Below, one piece after another: positions 52,870 through 63,927 of a stretch of 64,000 nt of DNA. The translations under genes and the position numbers were made by a program. This DNA is from Pseudoips prasinana (Eukaryota; Arthropoda; Insecta; Lepidoptera; Nolidae). Position 1 is the stretch's first letter; each line of letters opens with the position of its first letter. The stretch lies in assembly GCA_951640165.1 (NCBI GenBank), contig OX621253.1:31255969-31319968 (forward strand), in the 5' to 3' direction. Below the pieces are notes generated by a model. That model had not been told where the DNA came from, did no database searches, and saw only the letters and a program-made list of their open reading frames with translations.

Positions 52870-55800
52870 CTGAAACATAAATTGAAAAATATTAACATTA
52901 CGTAAGGGTATTAACCAGACATAGTGGAGAAAGTGACTCTTGTACACTGTTGTTGGCCGAATCCAACATAAAATTAATTACGTGAGTTACCTGTTACTAT
53001 TTTTTATCCTTCATTTATTATTCTTCTACTAGTAGAATACGTCAATAGTAAAGTGTAGATGTCATGTTAAGACGGAAAACGCAGTGTGGGTAGGCCTCCT
53101 ACAAAATGGACCGATGATCGTGTGAGGGTCGCTGGAAGCTGCTGAATGTGGGTAGCTCAAGATTGGTAATTTTGGACACATTTCAGGTGACATGATGATG
53201 GAGATGAAGAGTATAATCCAATTGTTACCTGATGGTTTAGTCGTAGGCAGTGACACTTCGATGGGAGGATATGTAGAGACATTATTATTCTGTACTTTCT
53301 GACTTATCACAGGGTCCGTCTGAAGAAGATGCAGCGTAGCGCGATTATTATCTGCAAAAATCAAACATGTGTATCAACCGAAGTCTATAATAGTAGCTAA
53401 AGTTAACGACAAATAAGAAAATTGGATGAGATTTTCATGAGTAAATATGAATTGTCTCATAACTGGTAAAAATATGTGTTTATAAGTACTAGCGGATGTA
53501 GAGGATGTAGGTGTTAATCATCGGCTTTGTTTTCTTAAAACATAGCCGAGATTGTCATTTTTGATATTCGTTTTACGCTTGGCTTTGCGAATAATGTAAT
53601 AAAAATATAATTTACCAGTCAATACTCGGTAAATAAACTGTCAAGACACGACTGAATGGAATTACAGACTGCTGGTGTATTGATCAACTGCATGATCCAC
53701 ACACCAGCAGTCGGTAATTTCATTTCAGTCGTGAGTTCACGGTTTATCTAACGTATCTAGACTGTTAACATCCTAGATTTTGCTTTCAGTACTAATGATC
53801 GGCCGTGCATTTTTTCTCGTAAATTTATTCGTTTAGATGTCCCAGGCCTACTGGGCGGCTTGAACAACTCCGACAGGATAGGCTAGGGTAACCACTGCCC
53901 ACACGACAAGTAAGCAAGTAAATTGTAGTTTAAACTGTCACCCGATATATGTATTGTATATCTATGGTTGAAATATGAGCAGACCGTCTGATGACAATTG
54001 TATCAAGTACACTTACCACACAGTTGATCTTCACCGAAAGGGTCATCATTATCTGGCTCAGGTTTAAGAGATAAAGGATCTTTTTCATTTGCTGATGTTA
54101 GATCGTAACTCTGTGTCTTGACGTAGATTTGTGATTCAGCACAGCCATCTTCCCCAAGCGGTACAGAATCATCTTCTCCAACAACACTATAATCACATTC
54201 CGGTAATTCTGTGTCACTGTGCTCAGTTACAGATGATAAATGATTATCTTTATTACCATGTGACAACTTCGTGTCTTCACCCTGTTTTTGGACACAGATT
54301 TTGTGTTTTTCAGGGTTATTCTGAGGAACAATTCCGATTTCATTAGCTGATGGCGGCTCATGTCCGGTCGGCAGTTTACCGTAATTGTGGTCTAATAAGA
54401 CTTTGCCCGAAGGATCATCACTATTAGGCTGTTGTCTTTTGGACCCTGAAATAATACATTGATTGAATAGAAGAGAAATGATTTGCTAACAGTCTGCCTT
54501 CTTAGGCCTGTACCTGCGCTAAGTGGCACGCGTCGCGTATCGCGTGGGTTCCGTGGTAAAACGGCAGTGCAGGCATAACCACGCGCGTGTGACAGTCCCC
54601 GTCGCGCTTCGCAGCTGTATCCCTTGTAAAATTTCGATGGAGAACTTAATATGTGTATAACTAGGTCTGCAAGGCATTCTGCTGCTTGCGAATATTGAGC
54701 TGAATGTATTTAAGCAGATATATGTCTGTAATACTTTACCATTGATTTTAATGGGACACTTGATCACTACCACTGTGTCAAATTTGAATAAGATCGATTC
54801 AGCGATCGGCATCGAGTCGCCTAAGAAATAGCTAAGTTTACACTCAGCTCAATTATGTTCAGTAACATGCTTTTCGCGATCCAAGCAGAGAATTTAAAAA
54901 CAGTGAAGTGTTAGTCCAGATCACGGTTAGCTTCGAAATGGTTTCTTAATTGTTTACGATACATGGAATGAATTAATTTCCCACAAGTCAGGTCGCACGC
55001 TCATATGACTTTGATTTAATCTAACTTTAATTTTCCGATAAGAAGAAGAAAGAAGAAGAAAATGTTTTTATTGAACACATACACACACATTGAAATAAAG
55101 TCTGTACAAATCTTTTATTTACTTACATACTACCATAAAACTAAACATGATTAAGAAAAAGAAAACATTAAAAATAAACAAATAACAAAGAATAATTAAT
55201 ACATAATGTGTTCAATTGGTGGGCAGCTCAGCACACTGTTACAGCCAGAGCCACACTGCAACGCTGATTTTAAGCTACCTACCATGGTGAGTCACAGAGG
55301 TCCAAATCAGATTTTGCTTAATATAAACTATAGATACTTAAGAATAGATACAATAAAAAAGAAAATTAAAAACAACCTTCTTTTTTGATCAACTTAAATT
55401 AAACTAAGAGTGAATCTAAATCTGCCTTGACCGCCTATCTACTTAACCTCCACTTCCCTGGACAACATAATAAAATATCCCTATGGATTGGATATTACCC
55501 GATTGCTGAAATAATAATACGCAAGAAAAGTAAATGAAAAAATATATACTAAATGAAATAGATACTTATTATAAACATATTTAAATAATTGAAGAGTCTT
55601 GCTGGGCATTATCTAGTTTCCTTTGCGTGTCGAGAAGAAATTGTCGTATTCGCTTTCTGAAACTATCAATCGTACTGATATCTTTAAGAGGTGGGAGAAT
55701 GTTATTCCAAACTTTACTTGCAGCATAGCGAAAGCCACCTCTTAATCCAGCGGTTTTATCTGTATTGACAGTTGTTGTGCACATATCGGTTCTGCCTGTG

Positions 55801-58800
55801 TGTTTGTTACCGCCCGATAACCAGACCAACTTGCTAAACAGATAGTTAGATTGCTTGTACTTTATGATACCAAATAGTAAGCACGCCAGATGAAGTTTCC
55901 TTCGAGACTTAATTTTAAGGATAAAGCTTTTGTTTAAATATGGGGTGATATTGTTCTCGGTGGAATAGAGAAACAAAATCGGGCGCAGGCATTCTGTACT
56001 TGCTGAATAAGTCTCTCTGTACGAGCTAATAACCGAGGGCCGTAAACAGTACCCGCATAGTTCAATTTAGACAAAACCAGAGACTCCACAAGCTGTATTC
56101 TCTCTTCCTCCGATAAAAATTGTCTAATTCTGTACAGTACCTTCAAACGAAGTTGCAGTTTTTTACGGAGTCCGCAATGTGATTGTCAAACCTGAGTTCC
56201 GAGTCCATATTAAGGCCTAGGTTACGAGCTTCATAGACTCTTTCTACTGATGTACCATTAAGTGTCACATTAAGTGTGGACGCTAGAATTCGAACATGAT
56301 TTGTAGTGCCTAAGACAATATATTTTGTCTTTGCCGGATTCAGTACTAGGCAATTCAATTTCTCTCATGCGGCAATTCTAATTAGATCGTCATTCAAATG
56401 TCACATTGCAATGTCATAATCATTGGGGTAGAATGATATGTAGACCTGAACATCATCAGCGTAGGTATATGGTACTGACATTTATGTAGGCACTTTGTTA
56501 TGTCTGCACAATACAATATAAAAAGAATAGGACCCAATATAGAGCCCTGCGGCACACCCCTATTTAAGGAGGATATTGAAGAAGTTTTGCTGCCTATTGT
56601 GGAGATAACTATGGAACCAGTTCCTAGTTCCATAGTCTAATCCATAGTAATTTAATTTTGACAGAAGCAATGCGATATTTATAGCGTCAAATGCACGCGA
56701 AAAATCAAGTAACACTAGTACTGTGCACATTCCCTTATGCGTGGCAGTAATTATGTTGTCTGTAACATCAATTAACGCAGTAGCGGTACCCCGGATTTTC
56801 TGAACCCAGATTGAAGAGACGGTAATATTTCATTTTTGCCAGAAAATCACTAAGTTGAATACTAACAAATTTTTTCATACCTAATCTTTGACAATCACGG
56901 TAGAATGCTAATTGGGCGTAGGTCCTTCACATCAATCGGTTTAGACTTTTTTGGTATCGGTGTGACAGCTGCGATCTGCTAGATGTCAGGGAAAGTACAA
57001 GTCTGGATTGACCTATTTACAATGTCCGTAAGCCTACTCCAAGGTACAGGATAGAGTGAGGTTCAACATTTCCAGGGTAATTCTGTCATAACCCCCAACA
57101 TTTGATTTCAATTTACCTATAATTCTGGAGACCTCTTCTTGCGTTACTTTACGTAACTTAAAGCATAAGTCATTATTGTATTGATAAAACTCGAAATAAG
57201 TCATGTCGGATATACTAGCGTGTGAATTTCCGGGTACGTCTAAGAAATTAATATTTATTAAATCTGGATCGTTGAGATGTAGGGGTAAATAATGTCGTTT
57301 TTTGGGAAGCACATCCTTCTTAATATTTTTCCACAGGGCATTTGGCTTTCTTATGTGATTGTTAACACTGTATTTAAAATAGGCAACCTTTTCATTGTAT
57401 AATGACATGTTCACTAAAGTGTTGAAATCTTCATGTTTCCTTGAATCTTGCTTGTTTTTATGGTACTTAGGGTGTTGTCCCTCAACCTCATCATTAATTT
57501 TATATTATCAGTCAACCAAGGATACGACAGTGCTGGTAACTGGTGTTCGGTTCAAGCATCTATTTACTGCACAGAACTGCAGACAATTTTTATGGAAAGT
57601 AAAAAAATTAAACGAAAAGTTGAAATATTCTTTTTTAGTTCCTAATACAGATTTTGAATCTTAGGTTATGGAACGCCCTGCTAATTAATATAAGATGTAC
57701 CCAAACTGTTGCTATGTTTAATAAAGGTGTTAAAGAACACTACCTGCATTTGTAAAGATCTGTCCTCCATTATATATTATTATTTATGTATTTTGTTATT
57801 TTATATATTATACACTGTATTGTATTTTATAGAATGTATATATCGACGCCCCCAAGCAATAACCCGGTAATGTGCTATTATGGGGTTTATGCTTTTATGT
57901 TAAATTCGGCATCTATGGACTGGAATACACCTTGTCAATTTTTTTCAGAATTTTCCTAACAATATTTACAAAGATATCACGATGCATATTTTATTGTTGG
58001 GACTTAAGAAACAAAATTATTTCAGCAAAAAACCGGTTATATGCCTTAACCAGAAAACAAAACATATTTTATTTTTGTAATATGCATTTACCGGGTTATT
58101 GCCGTAAGAAATTCTCATGATTTTTTTGGTAAACGTCAGCGCGGGTTAATTGGTGTACTATTCTAAATATACATATTCCGTAATATACACTAACAATGTT
58201 ATTTAAGTTTGGTATTAGCCCATTAATGTCCGTAACATTTTAATACGGTAAATTTATTTCAAATTTCAATACACCTAGCTCTGTATTGTATATTACTGTT
58301 TTTGTCTAGCCGCGCGATAGTTAGCAATTCGCATTTGTTTCTTTCTTTTAGTAGCTGTTAAACAGTAACAGATAGTATATGCCATACCCCCAACACGTGT
58401 AATTGTACATTGGGCTGGTGCATAGGATTTGTTTACGTAAACAAACTGAACTCACGCTCTAAAAGTACTTAAAGTTTGCAAACTTTTGGGACTGGTTTAA
58501 TTTAACTTTTAGTGATACGGATAGCTTATTTTGTGAAGTTATTGAGTTTAAAGTGATAATGAATTCTAAAAGAAATAGACTATTCAAAGGTGGACGTGTG
58601 AAACGAATACTTCAAATAGTTGACGACGCATTTACAAGTAAGTACCTATAATATATAACCACTATAAGTTAGTACCAATCATGGAATATCTTTAGGATAA
58701 CGTATTTTGTAACCGTCGTATTTACTATTTTATAGGCGCCGATAAAGAGGTAGAATGTCCAGAAATAACTCCGAAGGGATGCACCCGTGCAATGTCTGAC

Positions 58801-61800
58801 GTACAAGCATTATCAAACGGTTAATTGATTTTTATTACACCTTATAATTTAGTATTTAATAATAATAAGTTCTTCTTATTGTAACTTCGACATGCTTGTA
58901 ACTTTAATTAGTGATTCGTCGTTACGGGCGTGCTAGCTAAGTGTTGGGTTGTGATTTTTAGAAGTTAATAGAAGTAGAAGAAGAATTTAGGTAGTTTTAC
59001 ATGACGCATCTAAACCTTCCATTAATTTAAAATAACCAGATTTATATTTAAATTGGGTGGCAGCTAAATCTAACAAATGTTATGTGGTGAACCTAATTAA
59101 GGTTCGGTACCCAAAGGGTAAAACGGGATCCTATTGCCAAGACTTCACTGTCTGTCTGTCTGTCCGTCTGTCACCAGGCTGTATCGCATGAACCGTGATA
59201 GTTAGGCAGTTGAAATTTTCACAGATGATGTATTTCTGTTGCCGCTATAACAACAAATACTACAAAATGAAATAAAATAAATATTTAATGGGGCTTCCAT
59301 ACAACAAACGTGAATTTTTTGCTCGTTTTTATAGATAATGATAGGGAACCCTTCGTGCGCGAGTCTTACTCGCACTTGGCCGGTTTTTATTTTATAATGT
59401 CTTACATTAATTAATCTAAATGAAACTCAGGTAATTTTATTGATTACAGATGGAAAGAAAAAAAAAATTGTTTATGCTGATCAGTAATCCGATGAAGATA
59501 TTTCGCCAGACGACTCAGAAAATGTTCTGAGTCCACGGACGAACACATTAAAGAGTCCATTAAGGGGTGATTCTAGTATAAAAATGACTGAACGAAACTC
59601 TGGACGTATTAATAAAATAATAACAAATACAGAAATGATTAGAACTCCATCAAACATTTCAAATCTATCATAATATATAAACAATAGTTTTTCGTGGCTA
59701 TGAAGCCACGAAAAACTATTGTTGTGATTGTGAAGACATCAAAAATATACAAAACAATCTCAGATTTATCTCACCGAAGTAGTGAAAAGGAATACCAAAC
59801 AAGCTCAAATGTAAAAAATCCTATGCACGCATCATCATCATCATCGTCATATCAGCCGAAAGACGTCCACTGCTGGACAAAGGCCTCCCCCAAATATCTC
59901 CACAATTGCCGGTCTTGCTATTTCTATTTTTAGCATTATTTTAAATTCAAAGGTATATGTCGAAAAATATCGTGTCACAGAATTGGAGCAGGCCGAAATG
60001 CGATCCGCTGGTCTGACGTCATGGAGGTGAACGTGGTCGATTCACAAGCAGATAAGTTGTTTTCCAAATTTAATTATGAAGAATCTTATTGAGAGCTCGA
60101 CATAAACCGCCCTCACTCTGCCTGAGCTAAACGAGGAGGACGTAAGCATACGAGTACTCAAGGTGCGGCTGTTTGCTTGAACATTGTGGAGTTGCAACGT
60201 GCATACAACCTGCCAATAAGCAAAGATTTGCAAACAGACTTATTAAGTCTATGTAAAAGTGGAACTATTCCTCAAATTTACCATTCTTTCTGTGAATCCA
60301 TGTCCTGTTATGAAGCCGGGAACGAAAATATTTCTGAAGAAGAATAAAGTTGAAGTTAAAGTTGATTTCTGGATTTGATTTCTTGTACTATTATTACTAA
60401 ACAAAGTTCATGTTAAATTGAAGCGTCAAATTTAATCCTGTGGTTTAATAAATATAGGTTAATAATCAAATTATTGCATTTATCTCGTTTAATTCCTTCT
60501 AATATTATATCATTTTAATACAAAAAAAAAATAAGTATTGAGTGGTAATAATAACACTCTTATTCTAAATTTCCTCGTAATAATAATATTATCAATCAAT
60601 ACAATTTTGAATATTACTTGATAGTACCACAATAACTCGGTAATAAAACGTTATGTCTCATCCCTCAGATAAAAATAACGCTGCAGTAGTTCATAATATA
60701 ATGTTACGTAATATTTTGTTTCATAAGTTTACGGCAATAATCCCGTAAGTAGCTTTACTGCAATATGTAATGCATAGAATTTTAGGTATTATTTGTTTTA
60801 GTAAATTACTCGGTTATTAATAAAAGAAATTTCATAATAATGACACAGTTATATTATACAAAAAATTAGCTTTCGTTTAATACATCAATAACTGCGATAG
60901 TCCCACTCGTTGAAAAGATATTCGATAAAATGAGTAAATCTTTTCTCCTGTAAAATTTGAAATTTTCGATTACCGGGTTATTGCCCGGGGGCGTCGATAT
61001 TATGGAATGTTTATGTATGTATTTATGTTTATCATATACCTATGTAGACATAGATACTGTGTGTTTGGTATGCCCATTTACACTATTAAACATTTTTTTT
61101 AAATATATTTATCACTACCTACTTCATGTGTTGCACACCCACTTTTTAAAACAATTACAGCTCCTATCCATCCAAAGGTTGTCTGGTAGAAATCGCTTAT
61201 TGCTATAAGACCTCCAATTGTACTATTAATAAATAAATAAATAATTGTATTATTATTTTTTGTCATACTTATTTATCCTGGTTGTGTGTACAATAAAGAG
61301 CATTCTATTCTATTCTATTAATATAGATTTGAATCTTCTTATAGATTTAGAATGTTTAAGTCTTTATAGTAGTCATCTCTGGTGTCTTTACACCAATTAA
61401 AAATGAATAAATTTGTGCATATTTCTTTAAGATATTAAATAAATTATCAAAAGAAGACAAGAATATCTGCTGTATCTTGGCACTCTTTAGGAAATACTCC
61501 GAGACCTGATAACAGCCAATATAATAATGAGTATCAGACAAAATAGGCATTGATTATTTTTTAAATTCGGTTTTACATAACTGATATTTTTTTATAAGTT
61601 AATATACACTTCATTTGCTGCAAATGCAAATAAACAATTGAAAATTATATGTACTTTGAGTTCAAAATGTTAATGCATAACTGACCTGGCAATTTTAATG
61701 TTGGCACTGCAATGTTGCTCAATCTATTATAACGGCAACAAAATTTTTCTTCAAAATGTGTATGGCATACACTTCTAAGTTTATATATTTCCATATTGTC

Positions 61801-62077
61801 CAATCCAATGATGTCCCCTTTTATTGAGTAAACCCAATTATTAAAGCGCTCTATATCTTTAGCCGGATTAGGGAACAAATGCAAAGTCTGGTGTGAACCT
61901 GAAAATATTTAATAGCTTAAAAATAAGACACAAACAAAAATACAATGTAGGAAATCACTGTTCATGTCTGAAGTTATATTATACTTAGGTATGTATAGCG
62001 GATATTCTATAAACTTTAGACTTACTTCCTGATTCCATACATCCAGGAACACAACACTTTTTTCTAGACATCGACAT
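51749..62077 (-). CDS. THAP-domain protein, five exons, 645 residues
   Basis: Exons on the minus strand: 62077-62026, 61898-61686, 54445-54017, 53351-53229, 52869-51749; total 1938 bp, 646 codons with the stop. All four introns have GT...AG borders (donors GTAAGT, GTCAGT, GTAAGT, GTAACA) and every junction keeps phase 1. The N-terminus is a full THAP zinc finger: CVPGC, LHLFPN, FNNWV, SVCHTHF and IAVPTLKLPG (C-C...C-x2-H with conserved Pro, Trp, Phe and AVPT box). An acidic/polar linker follows, then a coiled coil (about residues 285-370), a stretch LGLSLYKASPTVYKLLCKYF like the region after the coiled coil in P-element/THAP9-type transposases, and an acidic tail. There is no transposase catalytic domain, and the frame is clean in TE-rich surroundings. 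That suggests a host gene, perhaps descended from a P-like transposon. A DNA-binding nuclear regulator is the likely role, by inference from the THAP family. Confidence 0.85.
53229..53351 (-). CDS. THAP gene exon 4
   Basis: 123 bp between TTTTGCAG and GTAACA, encoding DNNRATLHLLQTDPVISQ and IEVSLPTTKPS. The open frame continuing into the intron to 53062 is not coding. Confidence 0.78.
53352..54016 (-). other. THAP gene intron 3 with a long hairpin
   Basis: 665-bp intron. It holds the hairpin at 53647-53733 and no other recognised feature except an 18-bp sequence inverted relative to 50968. Confidence 0.75.
53647..53733. ncRNA. pre-miRNA-like hairpin in intron (candidate only)
   Basis: The 87 nt pair as two ~40-nt arms with few mismatches (CACGACTGAATGGAATTACA against its near complement) around a short loop; weaker pairing extends to about 53628-53752. 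Size, mismatches and intronic place fit a microRNA precursor, but a MITE relic would look the same. No mature sequence is recognised. Confidence 0.4.
54017..54445 (-). CDS. THAP gene exon 3
   Basis: After the acceptor ATTTCAG it reads SKRQQPNSDDPSGKVLLDHN, then LPTGHEPPSANEIG and SVTEHSDTELPECDYSVVGE to EPDNDDPFGEDQLC. Acidic, probably unstructured. It joins exon 2 across 7.2 kb in the correct phase. Confidence 0.8.
54446..55025. other. THAP intron 2, left part; nothing recognised
   Basis: Mostly AT-rich, with a GC-rich stretch of about 120 bp near 54505-54625 (GGCACGCGTCGCGTATCGCG) that may be a SINE fragment. Confidence 0.4.
55040..57527 (-). mobile_element. degenerate LINE in THAP intron 2 (minus strand)
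   Basis: The 3' end has an AATAAAAAC signal and a GA-rich (minus TTC) tract at 55040-55060. Broken frames leftward from 57527 show PWLTDNIKLMMRLRDNTLS (post-endonuclease linker), VGGYDRITLEML, SLNRGVPQGSILGPILFILY, a frameshifted YADDVQVYIS near 56450, NPAKTKYIVLGTTN and RYAASKVWNNILPPLKDIS. CR1/Jockey-group RT; 5'-truncated before the endonuclease. Confidence 0.82.
57528..57839 (+). mobile_element. LINE 3' end, left part (split by the TIR transposon)
   Basis: Plus-strand LNLRLWNALLINIRCTQTVA and FNKGVKEHYLHL form a LINE C-terminus with its stop, followed by 3' UTR. The remainder of the UTR continues at 61001. Confidence 0.72.
59090..59393. mobile_element. Lepidoptera-type repeat, third copy, in intron 2 of the transposon gene
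   Basis: AAGGTTCGGTACCCAAAGGG, CTGTCTGTCTGTCTGTCCG, TGTTGCCGCTATAACAACAA and CGCACTTGGCCGGTTTTT relate it to 15374-16020 and 50455-50822 in reverse orientation. Confidence 0.7.
59680..59723. repeat. 44-bp palindrome
   Basis: Arms AACAATAGTTTTTCGTGGC and its exact complement around a short centre. It lies just after the exon 3 frame of the transposon gene, where it duplicates 19 bp in inverted form. Confidence 0.85.
59829..59945 (+). mobile_element. SINE-like 'GTCCACTGCTGGAC' repeat
   Basis: (CAT)n followed by GACGTCCACTGCTGGACAAA and GGCCTCCCCCAA, a very common lepidopteran repeat. It interrupts the transposon gene. A second copy is at 63457-63715. Confidence 0.72.
61001..61320 (+). mobile_element. 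LINE 3' end, right part with (CTATT)n tail
   Basis: TCTGGTAGAAATCGCTTATT, GTGTACAATAAAGAG and a terminal (CTATT)n are a 3' UTR pattern common to a lepidopteran LINE group. Removing 57844-60996 plus one ATAT restores continuity with 57839. Confidence 0.78.
61321..61685 (-). other. THAP intron 2, right end; nothing recognised
   Basis: AT-rich sequence adjoining the exon 2 donor at 61685. Confidence 0.5.
61686..61898 (-). CDS. THAP gene exon 2
   Basis: Completes the THAP finger: SSHQTLHLFPNPAKD, FNNWVYSIKG, RSVCHTHFEEKFCCR and AVPTLKLP. Acceptor TTTTCAG; donor GTCAGT. Residues about 18-89. Confidence 0.87.
62026..62077 (-). CDS. THAP gene exon 1
   Basis: Encodes MSMSRKKCCVPGCMESG plus one base of the next codon; donor GTAAGT. 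It carries the first zinc-binding cysteines. A second in-frame ATG follows two codons later and could be the start. Intron 1 is 127 bp. Confidence 0.85.
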
Positions 62078-63450
62078 TATGTCTTAGGAGTCCTATCTCA
62101 ATGTTTTAACATTAAACTTACGAGTCTCTATTTACGTAAACAGAACTGAAAACACAAATCACTACCCGGAGGGGAAACAACTCATCGGACTAGTCAGATC
62201 ATATGTCAACAGAATTCACTATCGTAGAAGCACTAATAATACCACTATAATACTTCTACAGCGAAAGCGAAAACCATTCGAATAAAGCCGGCGATTTATA
62301 ATTTTACCGAACTGACATTTTTTTGTTTAGTGTTGCAAGGATTATAAATGGTTTTCGTACCATTAATTTATATAGGAAAAAAAATAATATCTCTATAAAA
62401 AATAAATCCCTAAAAATACATAACACACTTAAATAAGATGAACTATATAATACTATTATATACTATTTAATATCGTCATATACGCTGTGTTGGCAACATG
62501 TTTATTCATTGAAAGTAAGGTGATAATGAAAACTCCCAAAAAGTATATATCGTCGGCTTATTGCAAGAACTCACTAACGGCAAAAAATCATTATAGTGCC
62601 ACCAAAGATATTATAATATAACAAGATTGCGCACTGAGGGAGCAAAAACGGCCCGAGCAAGAAGTAGCTGTTTTGGATGGCCTCTCCTTCTAATAGAGTG
62701 ACCATGCGTCGTGGAATTATGCGAATGTTTTAACGCGCCAAATTTAAAATTTTGTTTTTATGAGAATGAATAAACTTACTTTTGAAGTATAATCACACTA
62801 CCTGTGCAGTGCTTTTAAAGTTACTGTTCGCCCCACTGCATACCTAGGTATACGTATTCGAGATGTTTTCGTTACTTATACTTTCTTTATTTTGTATGCC
62901 TCTCTGCAAGCAATATAAATTAAATTATACCAAGATTATATGTAGATTTTTTAAACGTTTGGAAATTATATAATTATTTATAGTACAATTCCCGCCTAAT
63001 GTAAGTGTGAGTAGTGGTAGATATTTTGGACAAAGGCAATAGACTTTCCAAATATTATATATTCGTAATGTATCCAAATAGTTTTCAAGTATATTATATG
63101 TTTTATTTACTTATATTCTTTTTCGCAACAAGTGTTTTGTGTCAGTCGGCTATAGTATTCTAGGATAATTATTGTAATACATATATTCAATTTAGATTAG
63201 ATTGTGAAAATCAGGTAACACTAATAGACTACAGGCCCGATTTTTAAATTTATTCCACGGATAGTACTATACTCACTACCTTAATTGAAAATATCTTCTA
63301 AGTGGCTTAATCTAAACAACTGAGATAATTTTATATCTTTTGTTATTAATAAGAGTGTAGCAATTGTCTATTTCTTACCTATTTACTCATAACAAACACT
63401 GACACGAGGAAACAGTAGCCTCGTTTTAGTGTTAGATATAGTGAAATAGA
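62078..63450 (-). other. 5' flank of the THAP gene; no gene recognised
   Basis: The promoter should lie just right of 62077 on the minus strand; no clear TATA box or initiator was identified. The rest is AT-rich with no recognisable element. Confidence 0.45.
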
Positions 63451-63456
63451 CAATTA

Positions 63457-63715
63457 TTCATCACCATCATCATCATTACAGCTTAAATAAGTCCACTGCT
63501 GGACAAGCCTCCCTCGAGAATCATCTTGAGGGGATATGCCATAATCGCCACGCTTGGCAGGCGGGTTGGCGATCGCAGTATGATGGTCGTAGTACTCAGA
63601 AGGAAGCTGCTTCCCGTCCTCTGGTAGATATTCCCTCGGGTCGACTTCTACGCCCCCCACGGGATGAGATGGGGTGATGATATTCTGATTCTGATAGTTG
63701 TCGCCGTCACCACAC
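63457..63715 (+). mobile_element. SINE-like repeat, second copy
   Basis: (CATCAT)n start, AAGTCCACTGCTGGACAAGC, CACGCTTGGCAGGCGGGTTG and GTGATGATATTCTGATTCTG match the general layout of the copy at 59829, with a longer body. The open frame across it on the minus strand is incidental. Confidence 0.7.
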
Positions 63716-63927
63716 AGCAGACAATTATTACGTAGGTATAAAATACCTAATATACATTACGACAGGTTGGAAAAATCGTTTGTTGTAAGAGGCAACAATC
63801 TCGAGTAGGTATGCTTAGTGGCTGGTAGTGGGGAATAGTATTTTTTGTCAATGTGCAAAAACTCTAAAACAAATGTGAATGTTATTTGTAATAAAACAGT
63901 TAATTGCTATATCAGATTTTTATTTAC

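Larger units (their letters stand above)
58559..60343 (+). pseudogene. intron-containing gene inside the TIR transposon
   Basis: Exon 1 58559-58637 (MNSKRNRLFKGGRVKRILQI, donor GTAAGT), exon 2 58736-58819 (ADKEVECPEITPKGCTRAMS, acceptor ATAG, donor GTTAAT), exon 3 from 59450 (acceptor TACAG; GKKKKIVYAD). Phases agree (1 and 1). An in-frame TAA at 59485-59487 interrupts; the frame then continues acidic and Ser-rich (SDEDISPDDSENVLSPR) to about 59674. A hairpin and a SINE follow, and a terminal segment near 60197-60343 encodes NLPISKDLQTDLLSLCKSGT, IPQIYHSFCESMSCYEAGN and a stop. I do not recognise the family. A regulatory or accessory protein of the transposon is possible; a DDE catalytic domain was not seen. 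Confidence 0.55.
57844..60996 (+). mobile_element. TIR DNA transposon, superfamily not recognised
   Basis: Inverted ends CGACGCCCCCAAGCAATAAC (left) and CGACGCCCCCGGGCAATAAC (right, complement) match at 26 of 28 positions. ATAT flanks both sides (57840-57843 and 60997-61000). Degenerate copies of the inner terminal motif (TACCGGGTTATTGC) recur inside near both ends (58089, 60722, 60806). It carries an intron-containing gene (58559 onward). Size about 3.15 kb. The 4-bp TSD and TIR do not let me assign a superfamily. Confidence 0.82.

Noticed and set aside
63454..63660. 68-codon minus-strand frame
   Set aside because: Falls within a SINE-like repeat.
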